Shown here in pieces: positions 1 through 8,197 of a stretch of 12,219 nt of DNA (its first letter is position 1; each line of letters opens with the position of its first letter). The position numbers were made by a program, and so were the translations under genes. Below the pieces are notes generated by a model. It ran no database searches. It was not told where the DNA came from and was given only the letters and a program-made list of their open reading frames with translations. The stretch is taken from positions 1-12,219 of the forward strand of contig JASCIV010000792.1 in assembly GCA_030374735.1 (NCBI GenBank), read 5' to 3'. This DNA comes from Gracilaria caudata. Taxonomy: Eukaryota > Rhodophyta > Florideophyceae > Gracilariales > Gracilariaceae.

Positions 1-499
1 CCCGGACGGGACACCAAAAGGCTCTACTGCGCCAATTGCACGACACGCGCCCGAACACGCGGTCTACTATAGTACAGTGCAACAGCCGCCAGCTGTAATC
101 AAGCGGTGAGTCGCGAGCGCACCGCGAGCACTGCGAGCACTCACGCGTCACCACGAGCGCTCGCCGTACAGCAGCGCAAAAAAGAGTCTGTAAGCCGCAT
201 GCACGCGCCACACGCGCTCCCCCACCGCTACATCACGTGCGCCCATACGCGTGGCGCCGGAGCAGTCGCGGTAAACGGCTCTGCGCCGCCACCAACGTTC
301 CTCAACGTGGATCCTCTGGATTCATTTCACACCAAGTGTGTGCCACCACCGCCGCTTACGTAGTCGTTCACGCGCTCTCGTGCGCGCTGCTCGTCTGTTT
401 CCCAGCATTCGCCTTTCTTGTTTCCCGGCCACTCCGCCGCGACGGCACGCCTGTCTGACAGACGGCAGCTCCTGTGTCGCCGCTTGTGTGCTCGTCCAG
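1..499 (+). promoter_or_regulatory. GC-rich 5' flank and probable promoter/leader of the surface-protein gene
   Basis: No gene is supported here. The stretch is CpG-rich and contains three imperfect direct repeats of a CGCGAGCAC-like unit at 112-140 and a 10-bp palindrome TACTATAGTA at 65-74. From about 390 to 470 it becomes pyrimidine-rich, as expected for a transcription start and leader next to the ATG at 500. The only other ATG close upstream is at 199; it opens a 54-codon reading frame ending at 363, which would be an upstream ORF if transcription starts before 199. No clear TATA box is visible. The promoter role is inferred from position only. Confidence 0.4.
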
Positions 500-3454
500 A
501 TGATCCCGCGCTCAAGACTGCTGTTTGCTGTTGGCGCCACCGTCATTGTCGCCGTCGCAGTTACCTTGACCGCCGTTCTCGTCTCGCGCGATGCCACCGT
601 GCAGCCACAGTCTCCCCAGCTTGTGTCCTCTTCCACACAGACCTCATCGCCCACATCACAGGCCTCCCTACCAGACTCTGGCAATGCATCGCCAGTCACA
701 GCGCTCAACGAGCAGCCCTCAACCTTGGCACAAACGCCCTTTCCTTCCGCCGCTCCAACCGTAGACGCTGTCTCCTTAGTGTCTCCCTCGCCAGAAGCGC
801 TTGACTCCGATTCTACTTCCGATGCCGTCGCGCTGCTGAGCAGTGTAGAGCCCTTCGTTTCGCCGACCTTTGCAGAACCGCAGTCAAGGGACGATCATTC
901 GGCGCCCCTGGACATCGACTTGGAAACAGGGCACGCGTCGTTGGGAGATGATACCGACGTGCCGTATGATCACGTTGCGCACGCCGTGCCGGGCCGCCCG
1001 TACAACCTCACTGATTTGGACGGTGACGGAGAGGAGTTTGTCACCTTAGATGGAAGTCGTTCCCATTCTCATTATTACGACCCGTCCACACGTCGCTTAG
1101 GACTCATAGTGTCGTGGATGTGGTATGATGAACAACGAAATTTTCTCGGCGATTCTTCGACCCCGTCTTTGTCGTTCAAGATTGGCGTCACCACTATAAT
1201 TCTTGTCGTTGAGGACGATGCCGGTAATATGCACCAAGATTCTACGACTGTTACTGTTTTACCATCCACTTCTCCTGGCGCTTACTGTTATTATTATACG
1301 GCGTCCTCCAGCACCGCCTTCAGTCTTGAGGATAATGTTGTCAATGGACTCAAGCCTATTTTCGGACAGCGAGTTTCCGACATTGAAATCACTTCCTTAC
1401 GACATATTCCGCCTCCGCTTCGCTCGCAACCTCTGCAACTGCGCTGTGCGTACACGCTTGACGTCCCTGACGAAACTGTTGTGTCGCTTCTTTCCGTGCG
1501 ACATCGTGGACCCATTCGTGTTCTGTTAGAGATTCCAAACGCACATGATGTGCTCATGGAGAACTTTGATACCGACATTCGCACCACATCCGTCCAAACA
1601 GCAATTTCGCCCGGAATACAACGCGTGCAGATTCTGTATGTATGGGATGGAGACAAGCCACCTTTGTTACAATTGGTGCGCACCCCACACGCGCCCATTT
1701 TGCATGATCTTGCTACACAACTGCCATTGATTTACTCCATCTCTCCACAAAACTCTACGTTGGAGGCTGGTGGCGTGCTCAAACTCACCGGCGCTGGCTT
1801 GTGGAGTGACCCGTATGTTTACTTTGACGATGAGCCTGTTGCGCCTGATTGGATGCGCTCTTCTAATGAAATGCTGGTTGTAGAAGTTCCTGCTGCTGAA
1901 AAAGCGGGGACTGTGGAGGTTACGGTGGGTAATCGTTATGGCGGCAGTAACGCTTTTCCGTTTGTCTACGCTGATAATGCACTTCCACCGATTCGATTCA
2001 AGGAGACTGTGTTGAAGAAGGATGGTGATACTTTTCGAATCTCACTTATAACTAATATCAAATATGGGCCCGACCATCGTATGTATTTGACTTCTTTGGA
2101 CTCGTTTGTTCATTCCATGGCTGTTTCGAAGGATATGACGGTTTCGGATGTATGCACGAGCAATTCCATTGGAGTGAATCGCACGGTGATTGGGCTTACG
2201 TTTAATCCAGCTGAGAAGGATGTCATTGTGTATGCATCCAGCTCAATTTTCTTCTGGAGCAATGTGGGAAATGCACCATTTTTGTGGGCCAATGGACAGG
2301 TAAGCATGTTGAAACCAGGCCATAACGGAGAATGTCTTGGCACTGTTGGTGATCCTATTATCACGGGACTTCCTGTTTCGAACCATGATCATGGTGTTAA
2401 TGGAATGTTGTTTGATGATGATGGATTGCTTCACATCCAAGTGGGCGGCGCCACGAACGCTGGTGCCAGTGCGAATACAGTCGGCGGTGTGGAAGAATCT
2501 CCTTTGAGTGGTGCAAGTCTAGTGGCTCCGGTGAATCAAGTAGGATTTGACGGCCATGTGAAGTATGACAATGAGACCCCTGCGGAAGCACGTCAGGTCA
2601 GCGGTGATGTGGAGATATATGCACCTGGATGGAGAAATTCGTATGAACTGACTCTTCATTCGAACGGTTTTTTGTATGCGACAGACAACGGAGCAAATCC
2701 AGAGTTTGGAAATCGCTCCACGAGTTGCACGACTAGCGTGCAGGTTTCGTCATATCTGAGCGATGATAAGCTTGCCAAGCTGCTCAAGGGCAAATTTGGG
2801 GGACATGCGAATCGCAATCGAGGCAGAGATGATCCCATCCAGTGCATATGGCGAAGTCCGTTTGATGATGCGACCAACAACTACAATCCGCCAATTGCCA
2901 CTTTTGAGTCTTCTACGGACGGTATTATTGAGTATACTGCTAACATATTTGACAGACAACTGAAGGGAGATTTGTTGGCATCGAAGTTCAGTTCGAATGA
3001 TGCCATTGATAATGGACGGGTATACAGAGTTCGATTAGACAAAAACGGCGATGCAAAGGAAGTGGACTCCTTGTATGAAGGGAGTGGACTTTCCATTGCA
3101 ATGTCTCCGTGGGGGGATCTGATCATGCCCAAATTATACGAGGGACAGATTATGGTTTTGAAGGCGGATTACGAGAGACGGCGAGACGCGGAAATGATTG
3201 CCGTGATGCCGTTTAGAGGGGGGAAGGACGGGGGGAATGTTGTACTAATTACTGGGTGGGGTTTTGATAAGGACGTTACTGCGCTGTTTGACGGCAAGGC
3301 TTGCTTAAGTGTTTCGGAACAAGGGCCTGAGAGCTTCAAATGCGTGGTTCCAGAGGGAGAAGGGGGGAAGAGCGTGAAAGTGACTGTGGTTCTTGGCGAT
3401 GGACGGCTGTTGGAGAGTGGCAAGGGCTTTGACTATCGGTACATGCGCATATGA
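500..3454 (+). CDS. Type II membrane-anchored surface protein: PKD, IPT/TIG, glucose/sorbosone dehydrogenase-like beta-propeller, IPT/TIG
   Basis: A 984-residue protein starting at the first in-frame ATG; the frame is open 54 codons further upstream but only with a GTG. Residues 8-28 form one hydrophobic segment just after Arg4/Arg6, read as an uncleaved signal anchor, followed by a Ser/Thr/Pro/Ala-rich stalk to about 130. A PKD fold lies at about 175-256 (VTLDGS, SWMWYDE, VVEDDAGN). Residues 260-397 may be PA14-like. An IPT/TIG domain spans about 407-491. A six-bladed propeller of the glucose/sorbosone dehydrogenase type spans about 503-893, with NHDHGVNG at 628-635, the GWRN pair R712/N713, DNGAN at 729-733 and GGHANRNRG at 767-775. 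The His and Arg-Asn match the active-site positions of soluble quinoprotein glucose dehydrogenase and the PQQ-dependent fungal AA12 enzymes. A second IPT/TIG closes the protein at about 903-980. Five N-glycosylation sequons (N169, N418, N560, N691, N738) fit a secretory route. Enzyme activity and substrate are not shown; a binding role like that of the HHIP propeller is equally possible. No intron is needed. Confidence 0.92.
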   Translation: MIPRSRLLFAVGATVIVAVAVTLTAVLVSRDATVQPQSPQLVSSSTQTSSPTSQASLPDSGNASPVTALNEQPSTLAQTPFPSAAPTVDAVSLVSPSPEALDSDSTSDAVALLSSVEPFVSPTFAEPQSRDDHSAPLDIDLETGHASLGDDTDVPYDHVAHAVPGRPYNLTDLDGDGEEFVTLDGSRSHSHYYDPSTRRLGLIVSWMWYDEQRNFLGDSSTPSLSFKIGVTTIILVVEDDAGNMHQDSTTVTVLPSTSPGAYCYYYTASSSTAFSLEDNVVNGLKPIFGQRVSDIEITSLRHIPPPLRSQPLQLRCAYTLDVPDETVVSLLSVRHRGPIRVLLEIPNAHDVLMENFDTDIRTTSVQTAISPGIQRVQILYVWDGDKPPLLQLVRTPHAPILHDLATQLPLIYSISPQNSTLEAGGVLKLTGAGLWSDPYVYFDDEPVAPDWMRSSNEMLVVEVPAAEKAGTVEVTVGNRYGGSNAFPFVYADNALPPIRFKETVLKKDGDTFRISLITNIKYGPDHRMYLTSLDSFVHSMAVSKDMTVSDVCTSNSIGVNRTVIGLTFNPAEKDVIVYASSSIFFWSNVGNAPFLWANGQVSMLKPGHNGECLGTVGDPIITGLPVSNHDHGVNGMLFDDDGLLHIQVGGATNAGASANTVGGVEESPLSGASLVAPVNQVGFDGHVKYDNETPAEARQVSGDVEIYAPGWRNSYELTLHSNGFLYATDNGANPEFGNRSTSCTTSVQVSSYLSDDKLAKLLKGKFGGHANRNRGRDDPIQCIWRSPFDDATNNYNPPIATFESSTDGIIEYTANIFDRQLKGDLLASKFSSNDAIDNGRVYRVRLDKNGDAKEVDSLYEGSGLSIAMSPWGDLIMPKLYEGQIMVLKADYERRRDAEMIAVMPFRGGKDGGNVVLITGWGFDKDVTALFDGKACLSVSEQGPESFKCVVPEGEGGKSVKVTVVLGDGRLLESGKGFDYRYMRI

Positions 3455-4378
3455 TAAGTATGGCTGAGAGTGCTTGTGGATTGTACCGAAGGTATCCGTA
3501 CACCTTGATAGAAGATTAACATGTATCCCTCTAATCCTTAAATGAAGTAGACAGCTGGTAGCTTAACATTGAGCGTACCGGTGGTATGTGGTCGTGCATG
3601 TCGCACGTATGTGGCATGACGCGATGTCGACGTCGCGACGGGAACGGCATGGCTGTGACGCCATGTCGGCGAAATGGCCTATACGGGAGTCGGTTGTAAG
3701 CATTGGCAGCAATCTGTCGTTGCCGAGCGCCTCGAAGTACGACGGTAGCTTTTTGGCACCGTGGACAAGAACATAAAAGGCAGATAATCAAGTACGCCTA
3801 TTACTCATGTAAAAACCATTCAGAGAAGATACGCTTGAGGAGTTGATTGGTGGCTCGGCTTCTAGAGGTAGACGTATGTGCGGGGTTCAGAAGACAAAAG
3901 ATTTTCTAATGACATACCCTGTAACATGATCGACCACGTCGTGATGACACGGCTCCTAAGGCTTTTCTTTTCGACTTATAACGTTCATCGTCATGGCCTC
4001 AGCAGTGAAGAACGCGCGCAGCGCATAGAAGCGTGCGTCACGACAGCCGGCGTGAATTGATTCTCATCTTGCTAGCAGCGCCCGCAGTTGATGAAGGCGT
4101 GCGCGGGTGAAGTTGGGTTGAGCGAGGGCATGGACAGAGATCAACAACAAGGTGGGTATACGTGTCACAATGGCGGGCTCCGCCGCCACGACAGCGCGCC
4201 GATCGTGCGGCGCCGCAGCTGCGACGCGCTCGAGCAAACCGCCGCCGCCGACGTTGCGTGCTTCGCACATGGCAGGAATGTAAGCCCCAAACATTACAGT
4301 AAGCCTCCACCGCGGCAGCTGAGGCCATTGCGGGGCGTTTTGGCGCGCTTGCAGGCTGCTTGCAGACTACAGTCGCAC
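3455..4378. other. Intergenic region between the surface-protein gene and the helicase gene
   Basis: No convincing gene. The first roughly 100 bases are more AT-rich and probably hold the 3' UTR of the preceding gene; I see no classical AATAAA signal. Short inverted repeats occur at 3620-3637 (CGCGA...TCGCG) and nearby as CATGGC...GCCATG around 3648-3665. From about 4080 the DNA becomes CpG-rich with runs of GCCGCC, typical of promoter-proximal DNA in this window. Open frames of up to 128 codons on the minus strand (4038-4424) have arginine- and cysteine-rich low-complexity translations, as expected from GC-rich DNA read in the wrong frame. Confidence 0.6.
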
Positions 4379-4601
4379 ATAAAAAGCTTCGCCGGCGGTG
4401 GCGCCAGAGTTCGCTAGACCGCACACTGTCTGCGCACTCGTCGCGTTGATAATTATCGACCTCGGTTGTTCACCGACTTTTACTTCGCTACTTAACGCAC
4501 TCGCTACCTGTTTCCCTTTGGAATCCCCTTCCTTCCCTCCCGCTCTCAGTCTGCTCGACTTGTTGAACGCGCGTTCTCTCAGCAACCTCGCTTTGTGTAA
4601 T
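4379..4601 (+). promoter_or_regulatory. Probable core promoter and pyrimidine-rich 5' leader of the DED1/DDX3 gene
   Basis: A TATA-like ATAAAAAG sits at 4381-4388, and a strongly pyrimidine-rich stretch runs from about 4508 to 4552. No ATG lies between the TATA-like motif and the start codon at 4602, so a transcript beginning here would have a clean leader. The ATG at 4602 has A at -3 and G at +4, a strong eukaryotic initiation context. The first gene also has a pyrimidine-rich run about 30-110 bases before its ATG, so this may be a common leader or initiator style in this genome. The promoter assignment is inferred. Confidence 0.45.
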
Positions 4602-6614
4602 ATGGAGGCAAATGGAGCTGTTCGTCATCTTACGGCGGCCACCGCCGAGCTTCGCGTGCAGGATGTTGCTTCTCCTCCCGAAAAGCCGCCTCAAAAGCGC
4701 AACGCCAATGGGCCGTCTTCCAGGCCGAAAGGCTCGCGTTATGTGCCGCCGCATCTGCGCAGTCGCATGCTAGGCATGGCCAACAACGCCAACAATGCCA
4801 ACCACGCCGCTGCAGCTGGTTCCACCGTCGCATCCGTCGACTCGGGGCGTGCGCCGGCGTACGGTCGCTTTGGCGGTGGCGGTCGTGACGGCCGCTCTCA
4901 GCGCTGGTCAGAGGAGCCCCGTCAGCGTACGTGGGGTGACAAGGGCCCCTCTAGTGATAATCCCGCCGCTTCCTCGTCTTCCAGATGGTCTTCCGATGAT
5001 TCACCGTTTGCTGGTAAACCAGATGTTGATGAGGCCGATATCTTTAATGGCATGAATACTGGAATCAACTTTGACAAGTACAACGATATTCCGGTTGAGA
5101 AGTCCGGAACTGGCAGTAACGACATCACTGGCATTGACAGCTTTGAACAGTCCGGCTTGCATATTCGTTTGCTCAAAAACATAACACTTGCGAAGTATAG
5201 CACGCCCACACCAGTACAGAAGAATGCAATCCCCATTGTGGTTTCAAAACGCGATCTCATGGCATGTGCCCAAACTGGCTCGGGAAAGACCGCAGCGTTT
5301 TTGGTACCGACTTTGCACAGAATGCTAGAGATGGGTGGTCCACCCACCCCTCCAGTCAACAATCGTCCTTCGCGACGTCGCCTCGTCTATCCAACTGCTC
5401 TTGTACTTGCACCCACACGTGAACTGGCTAGCCAGATATATGACGAGTCACAGAAGTTCTGCCACTACACTGGCATTCTTGCGCGTGTTGTCTATGGTGG
5501 TGCTGATGTCCGCGATCAAATGCGTCAGCTTGAACGTGGATGTGATCTTATTGTCGCAACTCCGGGCCGTCTCGTTGACATGGTTGAGCGTGGACGTATC
5601 TCTCTCGAATGTGTCAAATTCCTCATTCTCGACGAGGCTGATCGCATGCTTGATATGGGTTTCGAGCCGCAGATTCGCCAAATTGTTGAGGCCTTCTATC
5701 TTCCTCCGAAGGGTGAACGTCAGACGCTTATGTTCTCTGCGACATTCCCACGGGAGATCCAGCAGCTTGCAAGTGACTTCTTGGATGATTACATTTTCCT
5801 CACGGTTGGTCGAGTCGGTTCTACTACTGACTTTATTCAACAGAGAGTTGAATATTGTGAGGAACCCTCGAAGCGTGAAATGGTTCTTAATTTGCTCAAC
5901 ACTATATCTGGTCTCACTTTGATCTTTGTGGAAACGAAACGCGGTGCCGATGCACTGGAGGAGTTCCTCATTCGTCATGGTTATCCGGCAACGTCCATTC
6001 ACGGTGACCGAAGCCAGCCCGAGCGTGAGGATGCTCTCCGTTCTTTCCGCTCAGGGCGCACACCTATCATGGTTGCAACTGATGTCGCTGCAAGGGGGCT
6101 TGATATCCCAAACGTTACCCATGTTATTAACTTCGATTTGCCGAATGAGATCGACGACTACGTGCACAGGATTGGGCGAACAGGACGTGCCGGTAATTCT
6201 GGACTCGCCACCGCTCTCATTAATGAGAAAAACCGCAATATCGTAAGAGACCTGACCGAGTTGCTTAGCGAAGCTGGTCAAGAAGTGCCCCCGTTCCTCA
6301 CGAAGATGTCAGAAGCTGTGTCCCACGGCGGTGGTCGTAGACGTAACGGCGGCCGCTTTGGAGGTCGCGATTTCCGTAAGGATGGTGGTGGCGGCGGTCG
6401 ACACAACCGTGGCAACTCCAGTGGAGGCAACTATGGTAACTACGGTGGCGGTGGTGGTGGTGGTGGTTACGGGTTTGGCAACTCCTATGGTGGTGGAGGT
6501 TATGGTGGTGGTGGGTACGGTGGTGGTAGCTATGGTGGAGGCTATGGTGGTGGCGGCTATGGAGGAGGTTCATACAGTGGCTCGTATCAGAACGGTTCTG
6601 GGAGCAACTGGTAG
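4602..6614 (+). CDS. DED1: ATP-dependent DEAD-box RNA helicase, DED1/DDX3 subfamily
   Basis: A 670-residue protein, close to the usual size of Ded1 and DDX3 proteins. The N-terminal YVPPHLR at 47-53 is the subfamily-specific conserved motif. The helicase core has the Q motif with upstream aromatic F181 and Gln206, motif I AQTGSGKT at 223-230, Ia PTRELA at 271-276, Ib TPGRL at 320-324, II DEAD at 344-347, III SAT at 379-381, V ATDVAARGLD from 492 and VI HRIGRTGR at 522-529. All catalytic residues for RNA-stimulated ATP hydrolysis are present. From about 575 the tail is Arg/Gly-rich and then Gly/Tyr-rich, ending in SGSNW. Proteins of this family unwind structured 5' leaders during translation initiation and take part in mRNP and stress-granule dynamics, mainly in the cytoplasm. 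The start at 4602 is the first in-frame ATG and has a strong context; 68 open codons upstream lack an ATG. The gene is intronless. Vasa/DDX4 is the main alternative, but YVPPHLR and the overall layout favour DED1/DDX3. Confidence 0.96.
   Translation: MEANGAVRHLTAATAELRVQDVASPPEKPPQKRNANGPSSRPKGSRYVPPHLRSRMLGMANNANNANHAAAAGSTVASVDSGRAPAYGRFGGGGRDGRSQRWSEEPRQRTWGDKGPSSDNPAASSSSRWSSDDSPFAGKPDVDEADIFNGMNTGINFDKYNDIPVEKSGTGSNDITGIDSFEQSGLHIRLLKNITLAKYSTPTPVQKNAIPIVVSKRDLMACAQTGSGKTAAFLVPTLHRMLEMGGPPTPPVNNRPSRRRLVYPTALVLAPTRELASQIYDESQKFCHYTGILARVVYGGADVRDQMRQLERGCDLIVATPGRLVDMVERGRISLECVKFLILDEADRMLDMGFEPQIRQIVEAFYLPPKGERQTLMFSATFPREIQQLASDFLDDYIFLTVGRVGSTTDFIQQRVEYCEEPSKREMVLNLLNTISGLTLIFVETKRGADALEEFLIRHGYPATSIHGDRSQPEREDALRSFRSGRTPIMVATDVAARGLDIPNVTHVINFDLPNEIDDYVHRIGRTGRAGNSGLATALINEKNRNIVRDLTELLSEAGQEVPPFLTKMSEAVSHGGGRRRNGGRFGGRDFRKDGGGGGRHNRGNSSGGNYGNYGGGGGGGGYGFGNSYGGGGYGGGGYGGGSYGGGYGGGGYGGGSYSGSYQNGSGSNW
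6385..6592 (+). repeat. Gly/Tyr-rich degenerate tandem repeat inside the helicase tail
   Basis: The helicase coding sequence here consists of variants of a TATGGTGGTGGAGGT-like unit and encodes YGGGG/YGGGS repeats. Such low-complexity RGG/YGG tails are common in DDX3-type helicases and support RNA binding and phase separation. At DNA level the tract is likely prone to length change. In an antisense frame it gives a His-rich artefact that should not be annotated. Confidence 0.85.
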
Positions 6615-7355
6615 TTGTTCTACCGTCGTCATTCGGGGATTGTGAGGTGTCTGTCATGGGTTTTTGGGGGAGAGAACTTGGCAGCACGCTCTACATGTGA
6701 TATGCTTCATAGAGAGCGGTTGCTCCCGCGAAGCTTCGTTTCTTACTTTTGGGCCTCAGAGCTGATCGGTTAAGGACGTTTTAACACTGACGATCGCCGC
6801 CGGCTTCGAGTGACTTATTGTTTTTCTATGCTTATTCTGACTTTAACTAACGGCTTTTCCGTCGAGACCAGAAGTGGCACATGAGTTTTGACAGGCGAGG
6901 TCTGGAAGTCAGGAGGTCCCGCGTTTCAGTAACTCTGCTTTCACGCACAACTATGGATGTATATTTTGTGTTATATGAAACATACAACACTCGAAGATGA
7001 TGAAGATGGTGAGAATGCGCATCGTGGACGAATACGTTTCGGCTCCTTTGCAAGTGCGCGTACACATATGCTCACCGCCTCCGAGTTGGTCATTGTCTTC
7101 GTTCCTCGTTATAGATGTAGTATTTTTCCCCATGTGTTCGCGGCATGCCATGGCTTCAGCTGAAATTGGTTTCGACTATGTGGTGTCTGGAGCGTCATTG
7201 TCGTGGTCCCTTTCCATTTTCTCGTGTTGGTGGGTTCTCCCATCTAGACTGATGCATTTTTGTTTGTGCTATTCTTCTTGGGCGTTATCAATTACAACAC
7301 GGCTCAGTAAAACTATGATCTGATTTCTGTGACAAACAGTTATTGTGCAAACCTT
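6615..7355. other. 3' UTR of the helicase and gene-free spacer
   Basis: No gene is supported. The first 150-250 bases presumably hold the 3' UTR, and T-rich stretches lie around 6815-6840. Composition becomes clearly more AT-rich than in the two genes. An ATG-initiated 108-codon plus-strand frame (6997-7323) is Trp/Ser/Cys-rich with no recognisable domain, overlaps another frame of similar quality and is best taken as chance. Confidence 0.55.
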
Positions 7356-7441
7356 TCTCTCTCTCTCTCTTTTTATGGGTGTAATAGCCTAATTACGGCA
7401 TACTACATAACGCTTCTGTTCGAAGAAACGTTCTCTCACTA
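7356..7441 (-). mobile_element. Retroelement 3' end, copy A, with (GA)n tail
   Basis: On the minus strand this segment contains the last codons of the LINE-like fragment, a short 3' UTR and a 15-base (GA)n tract (plus-strand TC repeat 7356-7370). Its 24-base stretch at 7418-7441 matches 8174-8197 at 22 of 24 positions. Both copies also share TACTACATA nearby and end in the same kind of dinucleotide tract at a similar distance. This marks them as two 3' ends of one repeat family. Confidence 0.5.
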
Positions 7442-7763
7442 GGAAGGCCAAAACCTTTCCAGGCCATTTTCTAATAATCTGCTTAACAGCTAGACCCCGA
7501 CGATCACGTAGAGCTGGCAAACGTAAGCGTCTAGACAAGGTTCTATTTGGGCATCGTAGAACGTAATGATCCACCGTGTTCAATACACCGGGTCGGCAAC
7601 TACACACCAGTCTCTTACCTTGTAGACCTTTAGAGCACATACACCATGATGGTGCGACCAGTACACTACTCGTCAAACGCTGATGAACATCCCACCCCCT
7701 GAGAAACCTCAGGCTCTCCGCCTCTGAAAGACAATCCGTCACCGGGATTGTGTTGTAGCATAA
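7389..7763 (-). pseudogene. C-terminal fragment of a LINE-type (non-LTR) retrotransposon ORF2
   Basis: An open frame of 124 codons follows an in-frame TAG and has no convincing start, so it looks 5'-truncated. Its centre carries a Cys-x-Cys-x9-His-x4-Cys pattern within CSCRPGVLNTVDHYVLRCP (Cys-x-Cys codons at 7596-7604, His at 7566-7568, last Cys at 7551-7553). This resembles the zinc-knuckle found at the C-terminal end of many non-LTR reverse transcriptases. It is followed by an Arg/Leu-rich helix-like segment ending in KVLAFLVRERFFEQ, as is usual for these tails. The stop lies only about 20 bases before a (GA)n tract on the same strand, which fits a retroelement 3' end. No reverse-transcriptase core (such as a YADD box) is seen upstream, so the copy would be dead on arrival. 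An unrelated short zinc-binding protein is the alternative. Confidence 0.5.
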
Positions 7764-8112
7764 CTATGATAGTTGGTACAAGGATAGCGGAAATCCGTAA
7801 GGAAATCATTTCCGTTCCCCCGCTAATTCAACCAGTTTGAGTGATCTCGGACTCTCGCCGTGCTTGTAGAGAGCCATAAAATTCTTTGTCTCTTTGAACA
7901 CAACTCGCTCTCCTAGAGTCAGGGTAGTAGTAGTAGAGTACACTGAGACTGGTCATTTGTGTTAGGATGGTGCACAACGTCCATAAGAGACTGGTCATCA
8001 ACATGTCGTCGTCCCCATCCTGCGGTGGGATGCAACGTCTCCAAGCAAGCATGACCACATCCCAGCCATTCCAGCAATTCGGATCTTTGCAGATCCTTGC
8101 ACTTGTGTACTG
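7764..8112. other. Gene-free stretch between the two retroelement 3' ends
   Basis: No gene is seen. Features are a short inverted repeat around 7784-7815 (CGGAAAT...ATTTCCG), a TAG trinucleotide run at about 7925-7936 and a 12-base direct repeat GAGACTGGTCAT at 7945-7956 and 7987-7998. Nothing here suggests a function. Confidence 0.5.
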
Positions 8113-8197
8113 TCTCTCTCTCTCTCTCTTTCGTTTACGGGCGCAGCAGTTCAATTACTACATACTGCAGAGCGTTCAAAGAAACGCTCTCTCACTA
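8113..8197 (-). mobile_element. Retroelement 3' end, copy B, with (GA)n tail
   Basis: The second copy of the 3'-end repeat, same orientation as copy A and about 757 bp away. The (GA)n tract on the minus strand is 17 bases (8113-8129). The conserved 24-base block is at 8174-8197, and TACTACATA is at 8156-8164. In the frame matching copy A it encodes LSERAFL followed by a stop, where copy A reads LVRERFFEQKR. Upstream on the minus strand to about 8480 the frame stays open (AHHGKASQYVNVGLLSERAFL), but similarity to copy A fades quickly. The copy is therefore either short or strongly diverged. Confidence 0.45.

Noticed and set aside
338..499. Upstream extension of the surface-protein frame to 338
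   Set aside because: The codon at 338 is GTG and there is no in-frame ATG before 500. Starting at 500 puts a hydrophobic anchor near the N-terminus, as expected.
4038..4424. 128-codon minus-strand frame upstream of the helicase
   Set aside because: Arg/Cys/Ala-rich low-complexity translation in CpG-rich DNA, with no domain and no conserved motif.
4398..4601. Upstream extension of the helicase frame to 4398
   Set aside because: It begins with GTG, contains no ATG until 4602 and overlaps the pyrimidine-rich leader. The ATG at 4602 has a strong initiation context.
5335..6002. Frames of 184-195 codons inside the helicase gene on both strands
   Set aside because: They overlap the conserved helicase motifs and have no domain of their own.
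6298..6687. His-rich 129-codon frame on the minus strand
   Set aside because: It is the antisense reading of the Gly-rich repeat of the helicase tail; the His runs follow from GGT/GGTGG on the other strand.
6997..7323. 108-codon Trp/Ser-rich plus-strand frame
   Set aside because: Looks hydrophobic in places but has no clean membrane segments, and another frame of equal quality overlaps it.
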